DNA of 64,000 nt from Sideroxydans sp. (GCA_013791855.1 VMTA01000018.1:53659-117658), one strand, 5' to 3'; counted from the first letter of the stretch, positions 26,530-37,203 are shown. The notes: a model not told the origin generated them from the letters alone. Translations and numbers: made by a program.

Positions 26530-29500
26530 ATGCCTCAACCCGCTTTCGTCCATCTTCGTCTCCATAGCGAATATTCCATCGCTGACGGCATCGTGCGCAT
26601 CGACGAAGCGGTGGCGGCGGCGCAGGCGGATGCACAAGCCGCGCTGGCGCTGACCGACCTTTCCAACGTGTTCGGGCTGGTGAAGTTCTACAAGAAGACA
26701 CGCGGGGCTGGTATCAAGCCCGTGGCCGGTTGCGATGTGTTCGTCACCAATGATGCCGCGCGCGACCAGCCGCACCGCCTGCTGTTGCTGTGCCAATCCA
26801 ATGCCGGTTATCTGCGTCTGTGCGACCTGCTGACCCGTGCCTATCTGGGCAACCAGTACCGGGGGCGTCCGGAGATCCGCCGTGAGTGGCTGAGCGAAGG
26901 CACTGAGGGTTTGATCGCGCTGTCCGGCTTCCACATGGGTGAGGTGGGGCTGGCGATGCAGAACGGCAACCCGAACGCCGCCAAACAGGCGGCACGCGAC
27001 TATGCCGGTCTGTTCCCTGACCGTTTCTATCTGGAAGTGCAGCGCTGCGGATTCCCGCGCGAGGAAGAATTCATCCGCGACACGGTGAAGCTGGCGAACG
27101 CGCTGGACTTGCCGGTGGTGGCCACGCATCCGGTGCAGTTCCTTGCCATCGACGATTACAAGGCGCACGAGGCGCGCGTGTGCATCGCCGAAGGCTATGT
27201 GCTGAACGACAAACGCCGTGTGAAGCAATTCACTGCGCAGCAGCATTTCAAGACACAGGCCGAGATGGCCGAACTGTTCGCCGATCTGCCGCAGGCTTTG
27301 CAGAACAGCGTGGAGATCGCCAAGCGCTGCAACCTCACGCTCAAACTCGGCACCAACTACCTGCCCGACTTCCCCACGCCCAACGGCGAATCGCTGGACC
27401 AGTTCCTGCGCGACGAATCCCTGCGCGGCCTACAGCAGCGCATGCTGCATCTGTATCCGGACGAGACGTTGCGCGCCGAGAAGATGCCGGAATATCTTGC
27501 ACGTCTGGAATTCGAGACCGAGACCATCATCAAGATGGGTTTCCCCGGTTACTTCCTGATCGTGTCGGACTTCATACGCTGGGCAAAATCCTATCGTCAC
27601 GAGCGCTTCCCCAACGGCGTACCGGTGGGGCCGGGCCGCGGTTCTGGTGCCGGTTCGCTGGTGGCATATTCATTGGGCATCACCGATCTTGACCCGTTGC
27701 GTTACGACTTGCTGTTCGAGCGCTTCCTGAATCCCGAGCGCGTGTCCATGCCCGACTTTGACGTGGACTTCTGCCAGGACGGGCGCGAACTGGTGATCCA
27801 GTACGTGCGCCATCACTATGGCGAGGCCTGCGTGTCGCAGATCGCCACCTTCGGCACCATGGCCTCCAAGGGTGTGATCCGCGACGTCGGCCGCGTGCTC
27901 GATTTCCCCTACATGCTATGTGACCGTCTGTCCAAGCTGGTGCCGCTGGACGGCGTGAAGCCTGTCTCGTTGTCCAAAGCGCGCGAGATGGAGCCGGAGT
28001 TCAACGCCATCATCGACAGTGAAGAAGGCGTGGACGAACTGATGGAGTTGGGCGAGCGACTGGAAGACTTGACGCGTAACGTCGGCATGCACGCCGGTGG
28101 TGTGTTGATCGCGCCGGGCAAGCTCACCGATTTCTGTCCGCTGTATTGCGCCGAAGGCAGCGAGAGCACGGTCAGCCAGTTCGACAAGGACGACGTGGAA
28201 GCCGTCGGCTTGGTGAAGTTCGACTTCTTGGGTCTGCGCACGCTGACCATCATCGATTGGGCGGTACGCTACATCAAGGCATCGGGCATCGAAGGGACGC
28301 AAGACTTCAATATCGACAGCATCCCGCTCGACGACAAGCCCACCTACGACAACATCTTCCGCAATGCCAACACCACGGCCGTGTTCCAGTTCGAATCGCG
28401 CGGCATGAAAGACACGCTGGTCAAGGCGAGGCCGGACTGCATCGACGATCTGATCGCGCTGAACGCCTTGTATCGCCCCGGCCCGATGGACTTCATCCCG
28501 GACTACATCAACCGCAAGCACGGGCGCGAAAAAGTCATCATCCCGCACCCCTTGCTGGACAAGGTGGTACGCAGTACCTACGGCATCATGGTGTATCAGG
28601 AGCAGGTGATGCAGGCCGCGCAGGCGGTGGCCGGTTACACGCTGGGCGGCGCCGACATGCTGCGCCGCGCGATGGGAAAGAAGAAGGCCGAGGAGATGGC
28701 CGAGCAGCGCGCCATCTTTGTGGCGGGCGCAGAAAAGAACAACATCGACGAGAAGAAGGCGAACGAGATCTTCGACACCATGGAGAAGTTCGCGGGCTAC
28801 GGCTTCAACAAGTCGCACGCCGCCGCCTACTCCGTGGTCGCTTACCAGACCGCTTACCTGAAGTGCCACTATCCGGCCGCGTTCATGGCGGCCACACTGT
28901 CCTCGGAAATGGACAACACCGACAAGGTGAGCTTCTTCTATCAGGACACCGCGCTGCAAGGCGTGCAGATCCTGCCGCCGGACATCAACAGTTCGCTGTA
29001 CCGCTTCACGCCCACCGACGAGAAAACCATGGCCTACGGTCTGGGGGCGGTGAAGGGCACCGGCGAGGCGGCGGTGGAGAACATCGTGGCGGCGCGCAAG
29101 GAAGGCGGGCCGTTCACCGACCTGTTCGATTTCTGCCGCCGCGTGGACAAACGCGTGGTCAACCGCCGCGCCATCGAGGCGCTGATCCGCGCCGGTGCGT
29201 TCGACAGCATCAATGACCATCGCTACCAGTTGCTGGCCTCGCTCGATTCGGCGCTGGGCAGCGCCGAGCAGCATGCGCGTGCAGCTAATCAGGTCAGCCT
29301 GTTCGGTGACGATCCGGCGGAAGACATGACATTGCCGCTGGCGGATGTGGCGCGCTGGAAACTGCGCGAGCAATTGCAGCAGGAGAAGACCGCGCTCGGC
29401 TTCTATCTGTCGGGCCATCCGTATCAGGAGTACGAGCGGGAGCTGTCCAACTTCGTCAGCATGCGGCTGGACAAGGTCACGCCGGAGATATTGCCACCGA

Positions 29501-30027
29501 CCAACGGAAAATCGCGCCGGCAAGAGAAGGAGTTGGTGCTGTCCGGCATCGTCAGTGGCATCCGCATCCTGCAAACGCGGCGCGGCCGCATGGCGGTGCT
29601 GACACTGGATGACGGCAGCGCGCAGATCGAGATGACGGTGTTCAACGACCTGTTCGAGCCCAACCGCAACTGGTTGCGCGACGACCAGCTGGTGGTGGCG
29701 CGCGGTCGCGCCAGCATGGACGACTATTCCGGCGGCATGCGTATCAGCGCCGATGCGCTGTTCGATTTCGCTTCGGCACGCGCGGTGTTCGCCAAGCGGC
29801 TGGATATCGATTGCAGCATGGACGATAAGGTGTGCACCAAGCGTCTAGCCGAGATGCTCAAGCCCTATTGCGGGGGCGAATGCACCGTGCAGATCAACTA
29901 CCGCAACCTGATCGGTGCGGCACCGCTGCGTCTGGGCGAGGAGTGGAAGGTCACCCTGCCCGAGGAATTGCTGGCCACGCTGTCCGAGGAGATCGGACAC
30001 GACAAGGTGCGCGTGGTCTATGCCTAG
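26530..30027 (+). CDS. dnaE: DNA polymerase III alpha subunit
   Basis: 1165 residues, the normal DnaE length. N-terminal PHP domain begins FVHLRLHSEYSIADG. The polymerase catalytic aspartates lie in PDFDVDF (about 408-414), with PGRGSGAGSLVAY upstream. NVGMHAGGVLIAP, YQEQVMQ and GYGFNKSHAAAY are further family blocks. A helix-hairpin-helix/fingers region and the OB-fold (ELVLSGIVSGIRILQTRRGR) follow at the C-terminus. It is the replicative polymerase. Confidence 0.97.
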   Translation: MPQPAFVHLRLHSEYSIADGIVRIDEAVAAAQADAQAALALTDLSNVFGLVKFYKKTRGAGIKPVAGCDVFVTNDAARDQPHRLLLLCQSNAGYLRLCDLLTRAYLGNQYRGRPEIRREWLSEGTEGLIALSGFHMGEVGLAMQNGNPNAAKQAARDYAGLFPDRFYLEVQRCGFPREEEFIRDTVKLANALDLPVVATHPVQFLAIDDYKAHEARVCIAEGYVLNDKRRVKQFTAQQHFKTQAEMAELFADLPQALQNSVEIAKRCNLTLKLGTNYLPDFPTPNGESLDQFLRDESLRGLQQRMLHLYPDETLRAEKMPEYLARLEFETETIIKMGFPGYFLIVSDFIRWAKSYRHERFPNGVPVGPGRGSGAGSLVAYSLGITDLDPLRYDLLFERFLNPERVSMPDFDVDFCQDGRELVIQYVRHHYGEACVSQIATFGTMASKGVIRDVGRVLDFPYMLCDRLSKLVPLDGVKPVSLSKAREMEPEFNAIIDSEEGVDELMELGERLEDLTRNVGMHAGGVLIAPGKLTDFCPLYCAEGSESTVSQFDKDDVEAVGLVKFDFLGLRTLTIIDWAVRYIKASGIEGTQDFNIDSIPLDDKPTYDNIFRNANTTAVFQFESRGMKDTLVKARPDCIDDLIALNALYRPGPMDFIPDYINRKHGREKVIIPHPLLDKVVRSTYGIMVYQEQVMQAAQAVAGYTLGGADMLRRAMGKKKAEEMAEQRAIFVAGAEKNNIDEKKANEIFDTMEKFAGYGFNKSHAAAYSVVAYQTAYLKCHYPAAFMAATLSSEMDNTDKVSFFYQDTALQGVQILPPDINSSLYRFTPTDEKTMAYGLGAVKGTGEAAVENIVAARKEGGPFTDLFDFCRRVDKRVVNRRAIEALIRAGAFDSINDHRYQLLASLDSALGSAEQHARAANQVSLFGDDPAEDMTLPLADVARWKLREQLQQEKTALGFYLSGHPYQEYERELSNFVSMRLDKVTPEILPPTNGKSRRQEKELVLSGIVSGIRILQTRRGRMAVLTLDDGSAQIEMTVFNDLFEPNRNWLRDDQLVVARGRASMDDYSGGMRISADALFDFASARAVFAKRLDIDCSMDDKVCTKRLAEMLKPYCGGECTVQINYRNLIGAAPLRLGEEWKVTLPEELLATLSEEIGHDKVRVVYA

Positions 30028-30110
30028 TCCGGAGATGGCACGGCTATAGCATTGATCGCAGTATGGTATTTTGAGGGTCGGGGGGCCGCAAATACGTGTA
30101 AAGGCTGGTA

Positions 30111-33100
30111 ATGCGAGGAGAGAATCAAAACAATCTGCGGTTGATCGATATCGCCACGCGCGATGTCACGACCTGTCTTGCGCGATCAAGTCTGGCCGAA
30201 GCCGCCGGACTGATGGCGCAACGGCGCTATTCGTCCATCGTCGTCACCGACGACACCCGGCATCCGGTTGGCATCATCACTGAGCGCAATATCCTGCGCG
30301 CCATGCATGAAGGTGTCGCGGCAGCATCCCCGTTGCAAAACGTCATGTCGGCACCGGTCGTGGTCATGCCCGGCGATACCCGCGTGCTGGAGGGATACCA
30401 TACCTGCCAGCGCGAAGGCATACGCCATCTGGTGCTGGTCGACGAGGCTGGGGTGGTCTGCGGCGTGGTCAGCGAGACCGATTTCCGTATGCATCTCGAT
30501 CTCACGGTATTGGCCGGCCGCCGCCGCGTAGCCTCCATCGCACAACGCACCGGCATCTCCATGCCGCCCGAGACGCCGCTCAAACATGCGCTCGACCTGA
30601 TGCATGCACAACACAAGACCTGCATCGTCGTGGTCACGGCGGACAAGCCGCTCGGCATCGTGACAGAGCGCGATGTGGTGCGACTCTTTTCATCGCGAAC
30701 GGACTGGATGGATGCCACGTTGGGCGATGTGATGATCTCGCCGGTGTTGAGCGTGCCGCTCAGCGCCACCACCAGTGAAGCGGCCGAACAGATGCTGCTG
30801 CACAAGGTACGCCATCTGGTGGTGGTCGATGCCGACGGCAACATGACCGGGCTGGTGAGCGAACACGACCTGACGCAACTGATGGCGACCGGTTTGCACG
30901 AACAGCGCGCCGGCATCGAAGAGTCCTTCCTGCACGCCTTGCTCGACAACATTCCCGATCTGATCTGGCTGAAGGATGTCGAGGGGCATTATCTGGCCTG
31001 CAACCATCGTTTCGAGCGTTTCTTCGGCGCGCGGGAGCGCGACATCGTCGGCAAGACCGACCATGACTTCGTGGACAAAGCACTGGCGGACTTTTTCCGC
31101 GAACACGACCTGATGGCGATGGCGGCGGATAAGCCCACGGTCAACGAGGAGTGGATCACCTTTGCCGATGACGGTCACCGGGAGCTGGTGGAGACCATCA
31201 AGACACCTATGCACGACAGAGCTGGCAAGCTGATCGGCGTGCTGGGTGTCGGGCGCGACATCACCGAGCGCGAGCGTATCAAACACATACTGGCCGAGAG
31301 CGAACGCGAGTTCCGCTCGCTGGCGGAGAACCTGCCGGACAACATCATCCGTTACGACCGCGATTGTCGGGTGACTTACATGAACCCGGCGATGGCACGC
31401 ACCATTGCCCCGCAGTTGTTGCCGGTGGTGGGCAAGATACCTGTCGAGGCGGCGCCCGATTCACGCGAGACGCGCGAACTGCAAAGCCTGGTCGAGCAGG
31501 TCATGGACAAGGGCGAGCGGGTGGAGGTCGAGTACCCGATCGAACATCCGGACGGCGGCTTGCACTGGCACCATGTCATCTTCGTTCCCGAATGGGACAA
31601 GCAGGGCAAGGTCATCGGTGCGATGGGCATAGGCCGCGACATCAATGAGCGCAAACAGGTGGAGCAAGCGCTCAAGGACAGCATCGAGAAATACAGCGAC
31701 CTTGTCCAGAAGATCCCCGTCGGCGTGTACAAATACCGCATGCTCGCGCAGGGCGGCGGGGTGTTCGATTACGTCAGCCAGCGCTGGTGCGAACTGCTGG
31801 ATGTGGAAGAGGCTGATGTGAAACGCGAACCGCAGATCGCTTTCTCGCGCATCCTGCCGGACGAGCTGGAGGAATTCGTCTGGCTGCGCAATGCGGCCCG
31901 CGAACAGATGCATCCGCTAGAATGGGAGGGACGCATCAAATGCCGCGACGGCGAGATACGCTGGTTGCACATCGCGTCGCAGCCGACCCGGATGGAGAAC
32001 GGCGACATCCTGTGGGACGGCATCCAGTACGACATCACCGACCGCCGCCGCGCTGACGAATCGCTGCGCATCAACGCCAGTGTGTTCGACAACAGCCAGG
32101 AAGCCATCGTCGTCACCGATGCGAACAACCTCATCATCGACGTCAACATGGCGTTCACCACCATCACCGGCTACACGCGTGCCGAGGTGCTGGGCAAGAA
32201 TCCGAACACGATGAGTTCCGGCCGGCAGGACAAGGCGTTCTACCAAGCCATGTGGCAGTCATTGCAAGAGAAGGGTGCCTGGCGCGGCGAGATATGGAAC
32301 CGGCGCAAGAGCGGCGAGGTATTTGCCGAGATGCTTTCCATATCGGTCATCGCCGACCATCTCGGCCAGGTGCAGCGTTATGTCGGCATCTTCTCCGACA
32401 TCACCTATTTCAAGGACCACGAAGCCGAACTCAGTCATGTCGCCAACTACGACGCGCTGACCGGCGTGCCCAATCGCCGCCTGCTGGCGGATCGTCTGCG
32501 TCAGGCGATCGCTGTCACGCAGCGCAGCGACACTTTGCTGGCAGTCTGTTACATCGACCTGGACGGTTTCAAGGACGTGAACGATCGCTATGGTCACGAG
32601 ATGGGCGACAAGTTGCTGATCGACATCACGCGCCGCCTGCAGGATGTCTTGCGAGCGGGTGATACCTTGTCGCGTCTGGGCGGCGACGAGTTCGTGATGC
32701 TGTTCAACGAGATGCGCGACGAAAGCGAAAGCTATCTGGTGCTGGAACGTGTGCTGAACGTCATCTCACAGCCGGTCGTGCTCAAGGGTGCCCAGGTCGT
32801 GGTATCGGCCAGCATCGGCGTGACCCTCTATCCCGAGGACGATGCTGACAGCGACACCTTGCTGCGGCACGCTGATCAGGCCATGTACATCGCCAAACAG
32901 AGCGGGAAGAACCGCTTCCATCTGTACGACGCCATGCACGACAAGCGCGTGCGTTCGCTGCACGAGGGGCGCCGTCGTATCTCGCAAGGCCTGGAAGACG
33001 GCGAGTTCGAGTTGTATTACCAGCCCAAGCAGGAACTGGCGAGCGGAGAGATCTTCGGCGTCGAAGCGCTGATCCGCTGGAACCATCCGCAACGCGGCCT

Positions 33101-33752
33101 GCTCTCCCCCGCCGAGTTCCTACCCATCATCGAGAACTCGGAACAGGATGTGCAGCTGGGCGTATGGGTGATCAAGAACGCTTTGGCGCAACTGTTCGCC
33201 TGGGAGCGCGCGGGGTTGCCACTGCAAGTGAGCATCAACATCTCCGCGCAACATCTGCAGGTCGCAGACTTCGTCGCCAATCTGCAAGGCGAGCTGGCGC
33301 AGTATCCGCAGCTGCGCGACGGCGCACTGCAGATCGAAGTGCTGGAGACCGCCGCGCTGGAAGACATCGCCCAATCGTCCGAGGTCATCGAGGCCTGCCG
33401 CAAGATGGGCGTCACCTTCGCGCTGGACGATTTCGGCACCGGCTATTCATCCCTCGTCTACCTGAGCCGACTCTCTGCGGACACGCTGAAGATCGATCAA
33501 TCATTCGTGCAGGGCATGAGCATCAACAAAGGCGACCATGCCATCGTGCAGGGCGTCATCGCACTGGCGAACACCTTCGGTCGGCATACCGTGGCGGAAG
33601 GCGTGGAAGACGGCGCGCTGAAGGAGGAGCTGCAAGCGATGGGCTGCAGCTCCGTGCAGGGCTACAGCATCGCTCAGCCCATGCCGGCTGGAGAGGTCGC
33701 TGGGTGGATAAATCAGTTCGGGAATTCAGTCAAACCGCAGCGCTATCAGTAG
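30111..33752 (+). CDS. CBS-PAS-GGDEF-EAL cyclic-di-GMP regulator
   Basis: 1213 residues from ATG 30111 (AAAGG upstream). Four CBS motifs forming two Bateman modules fill about residues 10-265 (repeated GIxTERD/SETD segments). About four PAS/PAC units follow (about 275-770). The diguanylate cyclase domain has intact GGDEF (857-861), and the phosphodiesterase domain has intact EAL (985-987) plus DDFGTGYSSL. No membrane helix is seen, so it is a cytoplasmic sensor that may both make and degrade c-di-GMP. CBS domains suggest adenine-nucleotide sensing. It may influence the MSHA pilus, a known c-di-GMP target elsewhere (inference). Confidence 0.92.
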   Translation: MRGENQNNLRLIDIATRDVTTCLARSSLAEAAGLMAQRRYSSIVVTDDTRHPVGIITERNILRAMHEGVAAASPLQNVMSAPVVVMPGDTRVLEGYHTCQREGIRHLVLVDEAGVVCGVVSETDFRMHLDLTVLAGRRRVASIAQRTGISMPPETPLKHALDLMHAQHKTCIVVVTADKPLGIVTERDVVRLFSSRTDWMDATLGDVMISPVLSVPLSATTSEAAEQMLLHKVRHLVVVDADGNMTGLVSEHDLTQLMATGLHEQRAGIEESFLHALLDNIPDLIWLKDVEGHYLACNHRFERFFGARERDIVGKTDHDFVDKALADFFREHDLMAMAADKPTVNEEWITFADDGHRELVETIKTPMHDRAGKLIGVLGVGRDITERERIKHILAESEREFRSLAENLPDNIIRYDRDCRVTYMNPAMARTIAPQLLPVVGKIPVEAAPDSRETRELQSLVEQVMDKGERVEVEYPIEHPDGGLHWHHVIFVPEWDKQGKVIGAMGIGRDINERKQVEQALKDSIEKYSDLVQKIPVGVYKYRMLAQGGGVFDYVSQRWCELLDVEEADVKREPQIAFSRILPDELEEFVWLRNAAREQMHPLEWEGRIKCRDGEIRWLHIASQPTRMENGDILWDGIQYDITDRRRADESLRINASVFDNSQEAIVVTDANNLIIDVNMAFTTITGYTRAEVLGKNPNTMSSGRQDKAFYQAMWQSLQEKGAWRGEIWNRRKSGEVFAEMLSISVIADHLGQVQRYVGIFSDITYFKDHEAELSHVANYDALTGVPNRRLLADRLRQAIAVTQRSDTLLAVCYIDLDGFKDVNDRYGHEMGDKLLIDITRRLQDVLRAGDTLSRLGGDEFVMLFNEMRDESESYLVLERVLNVISQPVVLKGAQVVVSASIGVTLYPEDDADSDTLLRHADQAMYIAKQSGKNRFHLYDAMHDKRVRSLHEGRRRISQGLEDGEFELYYQPKQELASGEIFGVEALIRWNHPQRGLLSPAEFLPIIENSEQDVQLGVWVIKNALAQLFAWERAGLPLQVSINISAQHLQVADFVANLQGELAQYPQLRDGALQIEVLETAALEDIAQSSEVIEACRKMGVTFALDDFGTGYSSLVYLSRLSADTLKIDQSFVQGMSINKGDHAIVQGVIALANTFGRHTVAEGVEDGALKEELQAMGCSSVQGYSIAQPMPAGEVAGWINQFGNSVKPQRYQ

Positions 33753-33895
33753 CTGACAAAGCGCCATACCCCTCAAGGGGGATGTGCCGCTTTCGGATTG
33801 ACAATAAACTCCCCGAAGCGCAGTGTTGCGCCTGCATAGGCTAGGCGGTTATAGCCATGTATTGCAGTTAAATAATCTTAGAAAAGGGGCATGAA

Positions 33896-34498
33896 ATGAA
33901 AAAGAGTATGGCGGCGGTGGCAATGTTGTCGATGTTCGTGGCCGGTTCTGCAATGGCTGAAGAGTCGATGTTCGCAAGCCTCCTTAAAGGAGGTAAATCG
34001 GCAGGAGGCTACGCGGGTGAGCGTACGCTGATGGGTGTGATCGACATCGGGGATACGACCACAACAGGTACGGTATTTTTGAGCGAAGGCCGTTATATCG
34101 ATGCCAAGACCGTTATTTCGTTCGTTCTGATGGATACACTCTCGGTCACTGACAGTGGTGGCCGGAACGAAGTTGTAAGCAACTTCATGACCATAGGTGT
34201 GGGCGCCAAATACTATCTGGGTGAGCCGGCGAAGTCGGCTACCGTGCCGTTCGTGCTGGGTAACGCCGGTATTCTGTTCATGTCCTCATCGATTACAAGA
34301 CCAGATCCGTTTACCAATATTCCTGTCACTACCGATAGTTCCAACACGGGATTCTCCATACAGGGTGGTGGCGGTTTTGCACACTTCGTCACTGAAGAAG
34401 TATCGCTGGACGGAACAGCGCAGGTCTATTCGTACAGCATCTCCGGTGCTAGCACGTCCGGTGTACGCCTGAATGTGGGCCTCACTGCTCGTTTCTGA
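33896..34498 (+). CDS. small outer-membrane barrel-like protein of unknown function
   Basis: 200 residues with a Sec signal peptide (KKSMAAVAMLSMFVAGSAMA). The mature part alternates polar and hydrophobic residues in strand-like runs and ends in VRLNVGLTARF, with terminal Phe as in outer-membrane beta barrels. FMTIGVGAKYYLGE resembles strands of OmpW/porin-like proteins. SD AAAAGGGG precedes the start. A strong terminator follows directly, so it is a single-gene unit. Specific function unknown. Confidence 0.7.
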   Translation: MKKSMAAVAMLSMFVAGSAMAEESMFASLLKGGKSAGGYAGERTLMGVIDIGDTTTTGTVFLSEGRYIDAKTVISFVLMDTLSVTDSGGRNEVVSNFMTIGVGAKYYLGEPAKSATVPFVLGNAGILFMSSSITRPDPFTNIPVTTDSSNTGFSIQGGGGFAHFVTEEVSLDGTAQVYSYSISGASTSGVRLNVGLTARF

Positions 34499-34512
34499 TC
34501 TTGCAATGTCTG

Positions 34513-34540
34513 AACAGGCCGCGTCAGCGGCCTGTTTTTT
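34513..34540 (+). terminator. terminator after the barrel-like gene
   Basis: Perfect 10-bp stem AACAGGCCGC/GCGGCCTGTT with a 4-base loop, followed by TTTT. It separates the barrel gene from the envelope locus downstream. Confidence 0.9.
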
Positions 34541-34570
34541 CTGCGATCCAATAAAAGTGCAGATCATCTG

Positions 34571-35680
34571 ATGAAGAAGATCCTTCTTGGCATCATCCTG
34601 TCCATGGCTTTGGTGCTGTCCGATGCGGGAGCCAGAGAAGATCAGGTCGCGGTCGTCGTGTACGGCCAGAATGCTGCCGGCAAACAATACCTGCGCGTGG
34701 CGCAGACACGTTTTGAACAACTGCTCGCCGATAACGGCGTAGTGGTGCTAGACCAGAAGAAGGCTGAGCAACTTAAAAGATCCTGGGCGCGGCTGGGCGA
34801 TCCCGGCGCGTTGATCACGGCAGAGGACTTTGTCGAGAACGCAGGCAAATACGACATCGCGGGCATCTACCGCGTCTATCTGGGTGTGGGCAAGACCACG
34901 GGATTGGCTTCAACTTTCACCGCGACCGCTGTCGCAGACATTCGCTTCATCGGCGAGGACGCAACGATCAAATCATTCGCCTCCGCACCGATGGGCACAA
35001 AGGGTATGCCACCTTCGGACGGGCTGACGGAGTCCGCTGCGGTGAACAATGCCATCCAGCGCGCCATCGACCAGACAGCCGAGAAGTTCGGCATCCAGGT
35101 GATGGATATCACCAATCCCAGGCTGGTCAAGTTCTCGCTCAAGCCGGTAGCGATGTTGCCGGACGGGACAGAGTTGCTTGCAGCTCCCCCGCTGCTGGCA
35201 AAAGACAGCGAAATGGTCGCCTATGCAAAATTGCAATCGGACGATTGGACCTTTGAAGAGCCGACCTGTGTCAGGGCATCCCCCGATGGCCGCATGGCCG
35301 CAGTCGGCACCTATCTGATGCGCACGGCATTCAATTTCGGGCGGCCGACCCGTTCCTATGCGTCCTACCTGCATGTGGTCGACGGCGATGCAAAGCGCGA
35401 AGTCGAGCGATTCGAAGTCTCCAACAAGGATCCCCGCTATCAGCGCGGCGGTTCGAAGATCACCGATTGCATGTTCATGCAGACCTGGCGCTATGTGGCG
35501 GCCGTATCGCAGAGTCATCTGGTGTTTGCGGACACGGAACGCGGCGTCGAATTGGCGCGGATATTGTTCGACGAACCGTTCGACGCGCCCGTGCTGAATC
35601 ATCTGCATACCAAAGCAGCGGACTATCTCGCAGTGAGCGAGGGTGAGCGCAGACTGTTCTATCAGGTGGTGAGAGAGTGA
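34571..35680 (+). CDS. exported protein with CsgG/FlgT-like N-terminal domain
   Basis: 369 residues; signal peptide (KKILLGIILSMALVLSDAGA). Residues about 25-185 have the alternating pattern of CsgG/LpoB/FlgT-type domains: an opening strand VAVVVYG, FEQLLADNGVVVLDQ, DIAGIYRVYLGVG, and a closing AVNNAIQRAIDQTAEKFG helix. The C-terminal half (about 200-369) may be beta-propeller-like (ASPDGRMAAVGTY, FMQTWRYVAAVSQSHLVFAD). It overlaps the next gene by 4 bases. Domain calls are by eye. Confidence 0.6.
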   Translation: MKKILLGIILSMALVLSDAGAREDQVAVVVYGQNAAGKQYLRVAQTRFEQLLADNGVVVLDQKKAEQLKRSWARLGDPGALITAEDFVENAGKYDIAGIYRVYLGVGKTTGLASTFTATAVADIRFIGEDATIKSFASAPMGTKGMPPSDGLTESAAVNNAIQRAIDQTAEKFGIQVMDITNPRLVKFSLKPVAMLPDGTELLAAPPLLAKDSEMVAYAKLQSDDWTFEEPTCVRASPDGRMAAVGTYLMRTAFNFGRPTRSYASYLHVVDGDAKREVERFEVSNKDPRYQRGGSKITDCMFMQTWRYVAAVSQSHLVFADTERGVELARILFDEPFDAPVLNHLHTKAADYLAVSEGERRLFYQVVRE

Positions 35681-37203
35681 AGACTGCACGCGCTGCTGGA
35701 GCGAATGGATCGCTGATGAAGTTCGGCGCAGTGTTATGGATCGCTGCGGCGGCCTTTTCTTTTTCCGCGTCCGCATTCGCGGGTGCATGCACGGGCGGCG
35801 GCCCGCGACCCGCATGGATCGACAGCCCCGAGACGGTGACCGACCAGCATTTCTTCGCCGCCGGGGTGTCGGATAGCGCGCGCGTCCCATTGTCGGAACG
35901 TATCGCCACCGCCAAGCAGAACGCCTTGAAGAGTCTGTCCGAGATGATCCAGGTCTCGGTCAAGAACGCGTTCGTTCTTGAACAGACGAGCCGCAAGAGC
36001 TGGGGCAGTGAATTCACCGACTCCAATCTGAGTTCGGTGACGCAGACATCCACCGAGGCATCGTTGCGCAATGTCGAGATCATAGACACCTGGGAAGATC
36101 CGAAATCCTGCGATATGTGGTTGCGCGCGCGTGTTTCCAAAGCCGATGTGGAGAAGGGCAAACAGGAAGGGCTGTCGAAGATGCTGTTCGCCGCGATGAA
36201 AGCGAATGCCGAAACAGCGCAGAACGATACGCTATCGCTTGATAGACGGTTGGCCGCCACCGAGGCCGCGCAGGATGCCTTGTCGCGTATCGCTTTCGAG
36301 TTCGTCAAGGATCCCGGTTCGGCGGATTACTACCAGAAATTGCTGGGCGGATTGAAAGCATCGTTGCAGCGCGACAAGGACAAGTTGCAGCAGGTGCAGT
36401 CCGATCTGCGCGAGGCTGACCTGTTGGTCGCGGAGGCCGGCATGCAGACCAGCGAGAACGAGCGGGCGAAGCGACTGACCAAGGCGACCATTCTGTACAA
36501 GACGCTGCTGGCCAACCACAACGCCGGTATCCCTGATATGTTCGGTCCCGGCGATCTGTTGTTCAAGCTGGGTGAAGTGGAGCTGCAAAGACGCAGTCCG
36601 TGCGGCGCCAGGAACTACTTTCAGCAGGCGCAGGATTCCGAGCAGTTGATCGATCGCCGTGAGATCGCGCGCAAGAAGGCCGAGACACTCGCCTGCTCGG
36701 CGGATGATATGGAAAAGACGTTGTGGCGGCAGTATTTCGAAGGACGCCCGGTGACGCTGTTGTGCTATTTCAAAGCGGGCAAGCAAGCGGGAAACTGGCT
36801 CAAGGCATGCGATGGGCTCAACAATGTGATCCGCCCATTGGGTGCGGAAGTCGAAGTCAGGAGCAAGCCACTGACGGCGGCTCAATTGAATGCGATGACA
36901 CAAGGCGAAGTGCCGGATATGCTGCGACAGGACGGACTGCTGCTGGCAGTGGTCGCTTCAGGCCAGATGGCCTCGCGCATCGATCGCGACCCACAAAGTC
37001 GCGGTCGCGATTATCAATTCGATGGTGCCATGGCCAGTTTGCTGGTGGAGAATGGCGAGGTCGTGTTCTCGGACCGCTTCAAAGGGACGACAGGCTGGAA
37101 TCCCATCTCCTCCGATATGGTGATGGATGTACTCGGTATCAATGTGGTCAAACGCTGGCAGAACAAGTTCTCGAAGTTCCTGAATCAGGATATGAAGCAA
37201 TGA
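35677..37203 (+). CDS. exported LPP20-like multidomain protein
   Basis: 508 residues. GTG 35677 overlaps the preceding stop and has AGGTGG upstream; ATG 35716 would start directly at the signal peptide (KFGAVLWIAAAAFSFSASAFA). After cleavage, RPAWIDSPETVTDQHFFAAGVS and SERIATAKQNALKSLSEMI match the LPP20/FlgO-P-T type domain. The middle (about 200-350) is helical. The last 150 residues form a separate alpha/beta region (LLLAVVASGQMASRID). The role is unknown; context points to an envelope complex. Confidence 0.62.
   Translation: MKTARAAGANGSLMKFGAVLWIAAAAFSFSASAFAGACTGGGPRPAWIDSPETVTDQHFFAAGVSDSARVPLSERIATAKQNALKSLSEMIQVSVKNAFVLEQTSRKSWGSEFTDSNLSSVTQTSTEASLRNVEIIDTWEDPKSCDMWLRARVSKADVEKGKQEGLSKMLFAAMKANAETAQNDTLSLDRRLAATEAAQDALSRIAFEFVKDPGSADYYQKLLGGLKASLQRDKDKLQQVQSDLREADLLVAEAGMQTSENERAKRLTKATILYKTLLANHNAGIPDMFGPGDLLFKLGEVELQRRSPCGARNYFQQAQDSEQLIDRREIARKKAETLACSADDMEKTLWRQYFEGRPVTLLCYFKAGKQAGNWLKACDGLNNVIRPLGAEVEVRSKPLTAAQLNAMTQGEVPDMLRQDGLLLAVVASGQMASRIDRDPQSRGRDYQFDGAMASLLVENGEVVFSDRFKGTTGWNPISSDMVMDVLGINVVKRWQNKFSKFLNQDMKQ

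Noticed and set aside
27916..29574. 552-codon open frame on the - strand
   Set aside because: Antisense shadow of dnaE; the dnaE frame has all catalytic motifs.
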